This document shows, in pieces, positions 1-7,155 of a stretch of 9,501 nt of DNA (the first letter of the stretch is position 1; the number at the start of each line of letters is the position of its first letter). The notes below the pieces were generated by a model. It ran no database searches. It was not told where the DNA came from and saw only the letters and a program-made list of their open reading frames with translations. The DNA is from Chlamydiota bacterium (GTDB lineage: Bacteria; Auribacterota; UBA3054; B51-G9), in contig QMOL01000086.1 of assembly GCA_003648225.1 (NCBI GenBank), positions 1 through 9,501 of the forward strand, in the 5' to 3' direction. A program made the position numbers and the translations under genes.

Positions 1-79
1 CGGACAATATATTTCTAACGTAGAAAAATTACTTGCTAAAACCGGTATATCATTTAAGGTAAAAACCCATGACGAGTGA
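1..79 (+). CDS. 3' end of an unidentified gene (partial)
   Basis: An open frame enters from the left edge (codons begin at position 2) and stops at TGA 77-79. The visible 25 residues begin GQYISNVEKLLAKTG and end in THDE. The stop overlaps the ATG of the next gene by 11 bases, the layout expected of translationally coupled operon genes, which is the main reason for accepting it. The family cannot be named from 25 residues. The first residues resemble motif IV of the XPB helicase encoded downstream (GQYISQLRTLAK at its residues 424-435), but the frame ends too soon afterwards to hold motifs V and VI, so it is not the end of an ordinary helicase. It could also be a chance open frame. Confidence 0.45.
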   Translation, partial: GQYISNVEKLLAKTGISFKVKTHDE

Positions 80-2219
80 ACTAATAATACAAAACCTGCT
101 CGCTTCAGTTAACCGTTCCCTAAGGCCCGTTTTTAAACATTGGCTCAACACGGAAGAACTTGAAAGACGTAGCGAAGAACAAACATTATTGTTTCTTGAG
201 AAAACAGAAAAAGTTTCTTTAAGAAAACAAATTATAGCATCCTTGAAACCCGAAACAAGAGCTCTTTTCAAAAATATTCTTAAAAATCCGGAAGTCCCGG
301 TAGGCGAATTAATCGCTATTACAAGATCTGCAGGACACTATGTCTCTTTGTCCTCACTTGGCGAAATTCATTACAAGGGCCTGGCTTTTTTTGAAGATCC
401 TAATTTATGGCCGTCCGCAAAAGCTGAATGGTCAGATGTTAATGCTGAACAGACGCTTGTCTTTCCTCCTGCGATGCTGAATGAAATTATTGCCGAGCAG
501 CCAATTGATTTTAAATGTGATATTTATGCTGAAAAAGTTAAACCAATTCCAGATGAAGAACCTTCCGCAAGCATCTTGCTTTCAGAATTTCTTGACAGCG
601 TGAGCAGAGCGGAAATAAAACTTACCCAGCATGGCAAATTAAGTTCCCGCTCCAGAAAAGTATTAAGTAAAATCTGGGATGCTCACGGAAAATCAATGTG
701 TACTCCGGAAGATATGATCGATTTTGCGCGCGACACCGGAATATTAAGAATTGATAGTACCGGCACCACAATTATTGAGCGAAAATTTGCAAATTTCCGT
801 AAAGCACCACGAGCTCAGCAAATGAAAGAGTTTTTTAATTATAGCGCCGAGATGATTGAGCCGCCGGAAGAAGAAAGAATAGATGCGGTATTTTACGTTC
901 ACAAATTTGCTTTAAGAATGATTTCTACAATTCTTTCTTCCACTGACAAAGAAGACTGGCTTTTTGTAAAACCTATTTCTGAAATCGTTTCTGAAAACGC
1001 CCGGGAAATGTTTTCTGTGAAAAAAGGCATTCGTAGCTGGTTCTGGGCTTTTTCAAACGCTGAATTTCCATCAGAAAAAACATGGAAATCTTTAACAAAA
1101 ACATTGCTCAAAAATTGGTTTGCTCCTGCAGGCGTTATCGAATGGGGCAAAACCTCAAGAAAAGCTAAATGCGTCAGATTAACTGAAATGGGGCGCTTCT
1201 GGCTTAGAGATGAATTCGCGCCGGCACATAAAGATGTCGATCAACAACTTGTCGTTCAACCCGATTTTACTGCTCTGCTTACTCATTCCGGTCCATGGGA
1301 TGCTGTCGCGCAACTCTTGGGGCTTTTTGCCAGACGTTCCGGAAACGACAACGCAAGCACATTTCAATTCTCGCAGGAATCTGTCAGCACCGCCGTTCAA
1401 CAAGGCCATAAAGTTTCTGAATTACTTGCCGGACTTGATAGGCATTGTTCTTATCCAATTCCTAAAAATGTTCGGCATTCAATTAAAGAATGGGGATCGG
1501 TATCACCAAATGTTACTCTTTACCGAGATATAAATTTATTTTCCTTTGATACAGAAAAAGAAAGAGATGCTTTTATAAAACTTAATAGCTGTAAATCAAA
1601 AAAATTGGGGAAATATTATGCCCTCCTGCTTATCCCGGAAGATGATATTTTTAATATAATGACTAGAATATATGCTAAACCGGTCGATTATACAGATGTT
1701 CCTATCGGCTCTATAGAAGTAAAACCTGACGGCAGAATTGTTTTACACGCCCCGGACGATTTGAGATTAATTGCTCTTCGTGATGCGATTTCCGAACCGG
1801 TCAATTCTGAAAAAACAGAAATTTTACGTGATGTAAATTTTTATCTTTCAGCAAAATCTATGCGAAATACTAACTTTCCGGTTAATTCATACGATAGACT
1901 TGTTAATATCCCCGGCCGACCTATTTCTATGAATGTTAGATTGAATTTACTTGTCGGCTTCGGTTTACTGCAGGAAACTCCTGACTATGAATATGCTATC
2001 TTGAGTAATTTTGCCTTCTCAAAAAGAAACTTGGTAAGAAAACATTTCGACTGGAAAAAAATCATTCTCGCGCGTATCGCAAGAGACGCTTTCGTACTAC
2101 TGCCGGAACATACGGATGCAGTTAAGGAGGCTTTAAAGAAAACTAAAATTGACGGGAAGATTTATACTGTTAAAATGGAAAGACTTCCCCTTATGAATAA
2201 ACTCGAAAGTGATGTTTAA
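69..2219 (+). CDS. Helicase-associated protein, XPB/Ssl2 N-terminal-like domain, Rv0862c type
   Basis: This 716-residue protein is the probable partner of the XPB helicase encoded next to it. Residues about 392-505 begin QLVVQPDFTALL, continue with QESVSTAVQQGHKVSELLAGL and end near a PIPKNVRHSIKEW segment. That pattern is the 'helicase conserved C-terminal / XPB-Ssl2 N-terminal-like' domain (PF13625 type), also found at the N-terminus of XPB itself. Residues 369-379 (VRLTEMGRFWL) look like the end of a winged helix. There is no Walker motif, signal peptide or membrane segment, so it should be a cytoplasmic, non-catalytic protein. Mycobacterium tuberculosis Rv0862c beside XPB Rv0861c is the known parallel, and its exact function is not established. 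The start at 69 has an AAGG at 56-59, well spaced. The stop TAA is followed directly by the ATG of the helicase. Family assignment is firm; function is inferred from context. Confidence 0.85.
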   Translation: MTSELIIQNLLASVNRSLRPVFKHWLNTEELERRSEEQTLLFLEKTEKVSLRKQIIASLKPETRALFKNILKNPEVPVGELIAITRSAGHYVSLSSLGEIHYKGLAFFEDPNLWPSAKAEWSDVNAEQTLVFPPAMLNEIIAEQPIDFKCDIYAEKVKPIPDEEPSASILLSEFLDSVSRAEIKLTQHGKLSSRSRKVLSKIWDAHGKSMCTPEDMIDFARDTGILRIDSTGTTIIERKFANFRKAPRAQQMKEFFNYSAEMIEPPEEERIDAVFYVHKFALRMISTILSSTDKEDWLFVKPISEIVSENAREMFSVKKGIRSWFWAFSNAEFPSEKTWKSLTKTLLKNWFAPAGVIEWGKTSRKAKCVRLTEMGRFWLRDEFAPAHKDVDQQLVVQPDFTALLTHSGPWDAVAQLLGLFARRSGNDNASTFQFSQESVSTAVQQGHKVSELLAGLDRHCSYPIPKNVRHSIKEWGSVSPNVTLYRDINLFSFDTEKERDAFIKLNSCKSKKLGKYYALLLIPEDDIFNIMTRIYAKPVDYTDVPIGSIEVKPDGRIVLHAPDDLRLIALRDAISEPVNSEKTEILRDVNFYLSAKSMRNTNFPVNSYDRLVNIPGRPISMNVRLNLLVGFGLLQETPDYEYAILSNFAFSKRNLVRKHFDWKKIILARIARDAFVLLPEHTDAVKEALKKTKIDGKIYTVKMERLPLMNKLESDV

Positions 2220-3872
2220 ATGACACCTAATCCGGCTAATCCATTGATTGTTCAAAGTGATCGATCGGTTCTGATTGAAGTGGATAATCCTCTTTATGAA
2301 TCTGCTCGCGATAAACTTGCTATGTTTGCCGAACTTGAAAAAAGTCCCGAGCATATTCATACTTATCGCATTACTCCTCTTTCAATTTGGAACGCTACCG
2401 CGGCTGGCTTACAGCCTGAAGAAATAATTGAAGCGCTTTCGCAATTCAGTAAATTTGCCGTGCCTGAAAACCTTAGACATGAAATTCTTGAAACCGCTTC
2501 AAGATACGGTCGTATTTCCCTTGTAAAAAATGGTGATAATTTATTGCTTGAAGTAGATAGTATAAAACTCGCGGCACAAATTGAGCATCATCCCAAAACA
2601 ACTTCTCTTGTTGAATTTCATTCCGAAAAGAGTTTTCTTGTTCCTTCAAAATTCAGAGGCGAAATTAAACGCGCGCTCACTAAAATCGGATTCCCGGTAA
2701 AAGATCTCGCAGGTTATGTTCAGGGAACTCCGTTGGACATTAACCTCAGCAGTTCATTTGATGTAAGAGATTATCAAAAAGAAGCCGCAGATAATTTCTA
2801 TCAGGGAGGCGGAAAAGAGGGAGGATGCGGTGTCGTTGTCCTCCCATGCGGCGCGGGAAAAACTATTGTCGGTATTACTGCAATGTCAAAAGTTAAAACT
2901 CATACTCTGATTCTTAGCGCGAATATTACCGCGTTAAGACAATGGCGCGCAGAACTCCTTGATAAAACAAATCTAAAACCTGATGACATTGCTGAATATT
3001 CAGGCAGCATAAAAGAAATCGCGCCTGTTACTCTTTGCACTTATCAAATCTTAACTTATCGGCCGGATAAAAATATTGATGTCTTTCCTCACTTTAATAT
3101 TTTTCATAAGAAAAACTGGGGATTGATTATCTATGATGAAGTTCATCTCCTGCCAGCTCCGGTTTTTAGAATCACTTCAGATATTCAGACTCGCAGACGG
3201 CTGGGTCTTACAGCTACATTAATCCGTGAAGATGGTAAAGAAACTGAAGTGTTCAGCCTGGTTGGCCCTAAAAGATACGACATGCCTTGGAAAGAACTTG
3301 AAGCTCAACAATGGCTCGCTAAAGCTGAGTGTAATGAAATTCGTGTTCCCCTTCCCGAAAGCGAAGAATTGAATTACGCGATTTCCGCCGACAGACAGAA
3401 ATTCAGAATTGCATCTGAAAATCCAAGAAAACAGGAAGTTATTTTACAACTTATTGAACATCATAAAAATGATAGAATTTTGATTATTGGACAATATATT
3501 TCCCAACTTAGAACTCTTGCTAAAAAACTTAACGCTCCCCTTATTACAGGACAAACTAAACAATCTGATAGAGATAAACTTTACGGGCTGTTCAGAACAG
3601 GAGAAATTCAATTGCTTATCGTTTCTAAAGTAGGGAACTTTGCCGTTGATCTGCCGGACGCAAATGTCGCTATTCAAGTTAGCGGAACCTTTGGCTCGCG
3701 ACAGGAAGAGGCACAGCGCCTTGGCAGAGTTTTACGACCGAAAACCGGTGATAATCAAGCACATTTTTACACTGTCGTTACTTATAATTCCACTGAACAG
3801 GACTTTGCGATGAAGCGTCAACTTTTTTTAACTGAACAGGGATATTCATACTCAATTAAAAACTTTATATAA
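2220..3872 (+). CDS. xpb: XPB/ERCC3-family superfamily 2 DNA helicase
   Basis: ATP-dependent 3'-5' DNA helicase/translocase of superfamily 2, acting in the cytoplasm on DNA; bacterial XPB is linked to repair and unwinding but its role is less settled than in eukaryotes. All core motifs are visible in the 550 residues: RDYQKEA (183-189), Walker A PCGAGKT (209-215), Walker B DEVH (306-309), motif III TAT (331-333), the XPB-specific RED triplet (336-338), motif IV IIGQYIS (422-428) and motif VI QEEAQRLGRVLRP (495-507). Residues about 9-112 form the XPB N-terminal domain, related to a domain in the preceding protein. Length is close to the mycobacterial homologue. Its ATG directly abuts the preceding TAA and no good ribosome-binding site is seen, so translation probably depends on reinitiation from the upstream gene. 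No motif is missing, so it should be active. Confidence 0.96.
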   Translation: MTPNPANPLIVQSDRSVLIEVDNPLYESARDKLAMFAELEKSPEHIHTYRITPLSIWNATAAGLQPEEIIEALSQFSKFAVPENLRHEILETASRYGRISLVKNGDNLLLEVDSIKLAAQIEHHPKTTSLVEFHSEKSFLVPSKFRGEIKRALTKIGFPVKDLAGYVQGTPLDINLSSSFDVRDYQKEAADNFYQGGGKEGGCGVVVLPCGAGKTIVGITAMSKVKTHTLILSANITALRQWRAELLDKTNLKPDDIAEYSGSIKEIAPVTLCTYQILTYRPDKNIDVFPHFNIFHKKNWGLIIYDEVHLLPAPVFRITSDIQTRRRLGLTATLIREDGKETEVFSLVGPKRYDMPWKELEAQQWLAKAECNEIRVPLPESEELNYAISADRQKFRIASENPRKQEVILQLIEHHKNDRILIIGQYISQLRTLAKKLNAPLITGQTKQSDRDKLYGLFRTGEIQLLIVSKVGNFAVDLPDANVAIQVSGTFGSRQEEAQRLGRVLRPKTGDNQAHFYTVVTYNSTEQDFAMKRQLFLTEQGYSYSIKNFI

Positions 3873-3883
3873 ACTGATTGAAA

Positions 3884-3908
3884 AAAAGTAAAAAAACACC
3901 TTACTTTT
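3884..3908 (+). terminator. Weak A/T-rich hairpin after xpb
   Basis: AAAAGTAA (3884-3891) and TTACTTTT (3901-3908) are perfect inverted repeats of 8 bp around a 9-base loop, starting 11 bases after the xpb stop. The stem holds a single G-C pair and no separate T-tract follows, so it is a poor intrinsic terminator. It is recorded because of its position at the end of the operon; it may be chance in A/T-rich sequence. Confidence 0.25.
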
Positions 3909-4025
3909 GATTAATCTCGTAACCCAAAGAACTATAGCCAACCTCAATGAGATCGGAATTAATTCCGCTTATGGCGAATCTTCGACCGCAGCCGGCGGCA
4001 GCGGCTACAGCTGAACACGGAACAC

Positions 4026-4078
4026 GCGTAAGCGCCCCGCGGATGCCGGGGCCGCCCGAAATTCTCCGGGTGCTTCGC
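4026..4078. repeat. GC-rich self-complementary intergenic island A
   Basis: The island can fold in two exclusive ways. Outer stem: AAGCGCCC (4030-4037) pairs with GGGTGCTT (4068-4075) with one G-U, extended by GCG (4026-4028) with CGC (4076-4078) across a one-base bulge. Alternatively, two local hairpins: GCCCCG/CGGGGC (4034-4039 with 4047-4052) and CGCCCG/CGGGTG (4053-4058 with 4067-4072). Its CCCGCGGATGCCG (4036-4048) and TTCGC (4074-4078) recur in the same order in island B near 7472-7508. The composition and pairing resemble dispersed palindromic intergenic repeats. Being part of the lpxA leader is another possibility, since it ends 26 bases before the start codon. Confidence 0.45.
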
Positions 4079-4104
4079 AAATAACAATTAACGAATAATG
4101 AAAA

Positions 4105-4908
4105 ATGCCAAATATTCATCCTACAGCGGTCATTGACCCAAAAGCAAAAATTGATGATTCCGTAACCATAGGACCTCATTGTGTTGTCGGACCTAATGTT
4201 ACTATCGGTCCTGAATGTAATTTAATAGCTCTATGTTATATTGACGGATATACAACTATCGGTGCCCGTAATATGATTTATCCGGGCGCTTCGATTGGCG
4301 CTCCTCCGCAGGATATTTCTTTTGATTTGAATAAAGTTTCTTATGTTCAAATAGGTGATGACAATGTTCTTAGAGAAAATATCTCAATCCATAGAGGTTC
4401 AAAAGAATTTTCCGTTACTAAAGTCGGAAATAAATGCTATATTATGGCTAATACTCACATAGCTCACGATTGCCAACTCGGTAATAATGTCATTATGGTT
4501 AATTTCGCGGGCCTTGCAGGTTATGTAACTCTTGGTGACGGATGTTTCTTATCCGGGAATGCCGTAATTCATCAATTTTGCACCGTTGGACGATTTTCGA
4601 TGTTAAGCGGGGTATCTGCAATTTCAAAAGACCTGCCGCCGTTTATGATTGCCGACGGAAGAAACGGTGCCGTAAGAGCTGTAAATATTATCGCGATGCG
4701 CAGAAACGGTTTTTCCAACGAAGCAATTCGCGCTATAAAAGATGTTTACAATATTTTTTACCGTAGCGAATTGAATGTAAAAAATGCTATAGAAAAAATT
4801 AAAAAAGAAGTTAAGCAATTGCCGGAAGTAATTGAATTTATCGATTTTGTCGAAAACTCAAAACGCGGCGTGCTTACAAGCGGCGTTGCAAAAGGAAGAA
4901 GAGATTGA
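4105..4908 (+). CDS. lpxA: UDP-N-acetylglucosamine O-acyltransferase LpxA
   Basis: Cytoplasmic acyl-ACP--UDP-GlcNAc O-acyltransferase, the first step of lipid A biosynthesis. At 267 residues it matches the E. coli enzyme (262). Residues 1-~185 are left-handed beta-helix hexapeptide repeats (IHPTAVIDPKAKI, VTIGPHCVVGPNVTIGP), with the family segments SIHRGS (94-99), NTHIAHDC (116-123), GNAVIHQF (151-158) and a C-terminal helical part containing RRNGFS (199-204). By alignment the catalytic His125 of E. coli is H121 and its Asp126 is D122. E. coli His144 (LAGH) is replaced by Y140 (LAGY). The acyl-chain ruler position Gly173 corresponds to G169, the residue associated in E. coli with a long hydroxyacyl chain. 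The start fits family N-termini, although no strong ribosome-binding site precedes it. It stands alone here, without lpxB, lpxD or fabZ beside it. Confidence 0.95.
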   Translation: MPNIHPTAVIDPKAKIDDSVTIGPHCVVGPNVTIGPECNLIALCYIDGYTTIGARNMIYPGASIGAPPQDISFDLNKVSYVQIGDDNVLRENISIHRGSKEFSVTKVGNKCYIMANTHIAHDCQLGNNVIMVNFAGLAGYVTLGDGCFLSGNAVIHQFCTVGRFSMLSGVSAISKDLPPFMIADGRNGAVRAVNIIAMRRNGFSNEAIRAIKDVYNIFYRSELNVKNAIEKIKKEVKQLPEVIEFIDFVENSKRGVLTSGVAKGRRD

Positions 4909-5090
4909 TGAATAATCAATATTCAATACGCCACAGACGCACTTTTAAAGCAGAAATACTTAATGTTAAAGTAAAGAATTATTTTTAAATTATATTATTG
5001 ATTACATGGAAATAAATTAGAAAAGAATCCTCTTTTAAATTAGTGGAAATTAGTGAAATTAGTGTCTAAAATAATAAAAACAATAAAACT
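4909..5090. other. AT-rich intergenic region upstream of aroF
   Basis: The region is very AT-rich and contains no gene. A small A/T hairpin AAAAGA-ATCC-TCTTTT lies at 5021-5036, directly followed by the three AAATTAGTG copies. No promoter with convincing -35 and -10 boxes and no Shine-Dalgarno sequence could be picked out with confidence. Confidence 0.5.
5037..5064 (+). repeat. Three tandem copies of AAATTAGTG
   Basis: AAATTAGTG occurs at 5037-5045, 5047-5055 and 5056-5064; the first two are separated by one G and the last two abut. It lies 27-54 bases before the aroF start. It could be an operator-like array in the aroF leader or simple slippage in low-complexity DNA; nothing in the sequence decides between them. 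Confidence 0.6.
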
Positions 5091-6110
5091 ATGATTATCG
5101 TAATGCAAAAAGGCGCGTCAAAACGCGATATCGAAAATATCGAAAAAGAAATCCAACACTTCGGATACAGAGTTCATCCGATTTACGGGACCGAAAGAAC
5201 GGTTATCGGCGCAATCGGCGATGAACGCGGAAAGGCGCAACTACAGGCTTTGGAAACTTCGCCCGGAGTTGAAAGTGTTATTCCGATTTTAAAACCTTAT
5301 AAACTTGCCGGTAAAGAACTTCAAAAAGAAAAAACTAAAATTGAAGTAACACCCGGTGTTGTTTTCGGAGGAAAAAAAATCCAGGTTATCGCCGGACCGT
5401 GTTCAGTTGAAGGCTTAGACCAGATTTGTGAAACAGCTGAAGCAGTAAAAAAATCAGGAGCTACTATTCTCCGCGGTGGGGCTTATAAACCGAGAACTTC
5501 GCCATACAGCTTTCAAGGGCTTGAAAAAGAAGGGCTTGAAATGCTGCTCGAAGCTAAAAAAAGAACCGGATTGCCTATCGATACAGAAGTTATGAAGGAA
5601 AGCGTGGTTGATATTGTTGCTGAATATACCGATATAATTCAAATCGGCACTAGAAATATGCAGAATTTTGACCTGCTTAAAGCTGTTGGCCTGACCAATA
5701 AACCAATTCTTTTAAAGCGCGGCCTTGCAAATTCGATTAAAGAATGGCTGATGTCTGCAGAATACATCATGGCACAGGGAAATATGAACGTTATTCTTTG
5801 CGAACGCGGAATTAGAACTTTTGAAACTTCTACAAGAAATACTCTCGACCTCAGCGCAATCTCAGTTCTGAAAAAAGAAACTCATCTGCCGGTCGTTGTT
5901 GATCCAAGTCACGGAACAGGTCACTGGGATTATATTGAAGATATGTCGCTCGCCGCTATCGCCGCAGGTGCAGATGGATTAATGATTGAAGTACATCCAA
6001 ATCCGCATGAAGCATGGTCGGACGGTTCTCAATCACTCACACCGAAAAGATTTGCTTCTTTGATGAAAAAAGCCGCGAAAATCGCCGAAGCGGTTGGAAG
6101 AGAAATATAA
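5091..6110 (+). CDS. aroF: 3-deoxy-7-phosphoheptulonate (DAHP) synthase, type I-beta
   Basis: Condenses phosphoenolpyruvate and erythrose 4-phosphate to DAHP, the entry reaction of the shikimate pathway, in the cytoplasm. Residues 1-~72 form the ferredoxin/ACT-like regulatory domain (MIIVMQKGAS, ERTVIGAIGDE, VLKPYK-like end), and residues ~95-339 the (beta/alpha)8 barrel. Visible active-site segments are VIAGPCSVE (99-107), GGAYKPRTSPYSF (129-141), LLKRG (207-211), ERGIRTFE (238-245), DPSHGTG (271-277) and MIEVHPNP (298-305). The metal ligands known from the Thermotoga maritima enzyme map to C104, H274, E300 and D311, all present. Length (339 against 338) and the N-terminus match that enzyme, supporting the start. 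In that homologue the N-terminal domain gives tyrosine feedback inhibition; similar control is likely but the effector cannot be read from sequence. No clear ribosome-binding site. Confidence 0.96.
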   Translation: MIIVMQKGASKRDIENIEKEIQHFGYRVHPIYGTERTVIGAIGDERGKAQLQALETSPGVESVIPILKPYKLAGKELQKEKTKIEVTPGVVFGGKKIQVIAGPCSVEGLDQICETAEAVKKSGATILRGGAYKPRTSPYSFQGLEKEGLEMLLEAKKRTGLPIDTEVMKESVVDIVAEYTDIIQIGTRNMQNFDLLKAVGLTNKPILLKRGLANSIKEWLMSAEYIMAQGNMNVILCERGIRTFETSTRNTLDLSAISVLKKETHLPVVVDPSHGTGHWDYIEDMSLAAIAAGADGLMIEVHPNPHEAWSDGSQSLTPKRFASLMKKAAKIAEAVGREI

Positions 6111-6127
6111 ATTATAAATAAAAATCT

Positions 6128-6148
6128 GAAACTTGAAACTCGAAATTT
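6128..6148 (+). repeat. Three degenerate tandem 7-mers
   Basis: GAAACTT, GAAACTC and GAAATTT follow each other without gaps in the 67-bp space between aroF and the hydrolase gene. With the AAATTAGTG triplet upstream of aroF, this is the second short tandem array placed before a gene. The function is unknown; low-complexity slippage is the simplest reading. Confidence 0.5.
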
Positions 6149-6177
6149 GTAACTAATAAAAAATCTAAATATTAAGC

Positions 6178-7155
6178 ATGTCTTCCGATTTTTATATTCC
6201 AACTACTATTTCTGAAAAAGCACAAAACTTTTGTAAAATTTTTAGCCGAAAAGATCGTGACAAAAATATTACTCCGCCGGCTAATGATATTGATGCCTGG
6301 GAAAAATATAATAATAATTTCCTATCGCTCAGTAAGGAAAATAATGAAATTGTTGTAAAAAAATTTAAACCAATACTTAAAAATCTAAATCTTAATGGTG
6401 TTCCTGCTGTTGAAATTACTCCCGCGGGTTGGAAAGCAAACGGAAAAATTATTATTTATATTCACGGCGGAGCTTATACTTTATCCTCATCGGAAGCGTC
6501 ATTGGTTAATTCTGCTCCTCTTGCTCACAAAACAAAAACACGTATTATTTCTATAGATTATTCTCTTGCTCCAAAAGCAAAATGGCGGACTGTAATAAGC
6601 GAAGTTATCACTGCAATTAAAGAAATTTATAAAAATTACAAACCGGCATCGGTTGGCATTTATGGTGATTCTGCAGGTGGCGGACTTGCTGCTTCAGCAA
6701 TTCTGAAAATGAGAGACGATGGAATTGAAATGCCGGCTGCTGTAGCTTTATGGTCACCATGGTCGGATATCACGGAAACAGGAGACACTTACCACACATT
6801 AAAAGACAATGAACCGGCTTTTTTATATAAAGCCGGATTAGAATTTTGCGCGAATTCTTATGCCGATCCGGAAGACCAGAAAAACCCTTACGTTTCTCCT
6901 GTGTACGGAGATTTTACAAAAGGTTTTCCTCCAACTTTAATTCAAGGCGGTACTAAAGAAATTCTTCTGAGTAATTGTGTCAGACTTTATCAAAAAATAG
7001 ATCAGGCAGGTGTTGAAGTGAAATTAGACATCTACGAAGGAATGTGGCATGTATTCCAAAGTTGTTATTATCTTCCTGAAGCCAAAGTTGCGATAAAGAA
7101 AACAGCGGCTTTTTTAAATAAAAATCTACTCCGTAAGATTAAGTTATTCAGATAG
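6178..7155 (+). CDS. Alpha/beta hydrolase, HSL-type (acetyl-esterase-like)
   Basis: A 325-residue serine hydrolase of the hormone-sensitive-lipase (alpha/beta hydrolase fold-3) group, probably a cytoplasmic carboxylesterase on small acyl esters; the real substrate is unknown. The oxyanion motif HGGA is at 96-99, the nucleophile elbow GDSAG at 163-167 with S165, and the catalytic histidine H291 sits in EGMWHVFQ. The acid is probably E261 in GGTKEILLS, where many members have Asp; the position a few residues on that is often Asp is N266. The first ~80 residues are a cap-like, less conserved stretch. There is no signal peptide or transmembrane segment. It lies 67 bp after aroF on the same strand, without a clear ribosome-binding site, so cotranscription with aroF is possible but the functions are unrelated. 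Confidence 0.88.
   Translation: MSSDFYIPTTISEKAQNFCKIFSRKDRDKNITPPANDIDAWEKYNNNFLSLSKENNEIVVKKFKPILKNLNLNGVPAVEITPAGWKANGKIIIYIHGGAYTLSSSEASLVNSAPLAHKTKTRIISIDYSLAPKAKWRTVISEVITAIKEIYKNYKPASVGIYGDSAGGGLAASAILKMRDDGIEMPAAVALWSPWSDITETGDTYHTLKDNEPAFLYKAGLEFCANSYADPEDQKNPYVSPVYGDFTKGFPPTLIQGGTKEILLSNCVRLYQKIDQAGVEVKLDIYEGMWHVFQSCYYLPEAKVAIKKTAAFLNKNLLRKIKLFR

Larger units (their letters stand above)
3873..4104. other. Intergenic region between xpb and lpxA
   Basis: This 232-bp gap changes composition sharply. The first ~80 bases are AT-rich; from about 3975 to 4078 the sequence is strongly GC-rich, unlike the flanking genes. It contains a weak A/T hairpin (3884-3908), a perfect 14-bp palindrome CGGAATTAATTCCG (3954-3967) and a structured GC-rich island (4026-4078). 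Several overlapping frames are open here, e.g. 3947-4084 plus, a frame ending TGA at 4012-4014 plus, and one ending TAA at 3903-3901 minus. GC-rich DNA lacks stop codons, none of these frames has a convincing start or family signature, and they conflict with each other, so no gene is called. A decayed gene fragment left of the island is possible. Confidence 0.6.

Noticed and set aside
4026..4078. Island A as a tRNA or known riboswitch
   Set aside because: No cloverleaf with T-loop or anticodon arm and no riboswitch core motif that I recognise could be drawn.
3947..4084. A 45-residue plus-strand ORF with ATG ending 20 bases before lpxA
   Set aside because: It lies mostly in the GC-rich island, where stop codons are rare. 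Its proline/alanine-rich product resembles no family, its codon use differs from the neighbours, and other frames are open over the same bases.
3901..4179. 92-residue minus-strand ORF across island A
   Set aside because: It overlaps the start of lpxA in antisense and depends on the same GC-rich island for its length; no family signature.
5021..5036. AAAAGA-ATCC-TCTTTT as an lpxA terminator
   Set aside because: Only one G-C pair per arm, no T-tract after it, and more than 100 bases from the lpxA stop.
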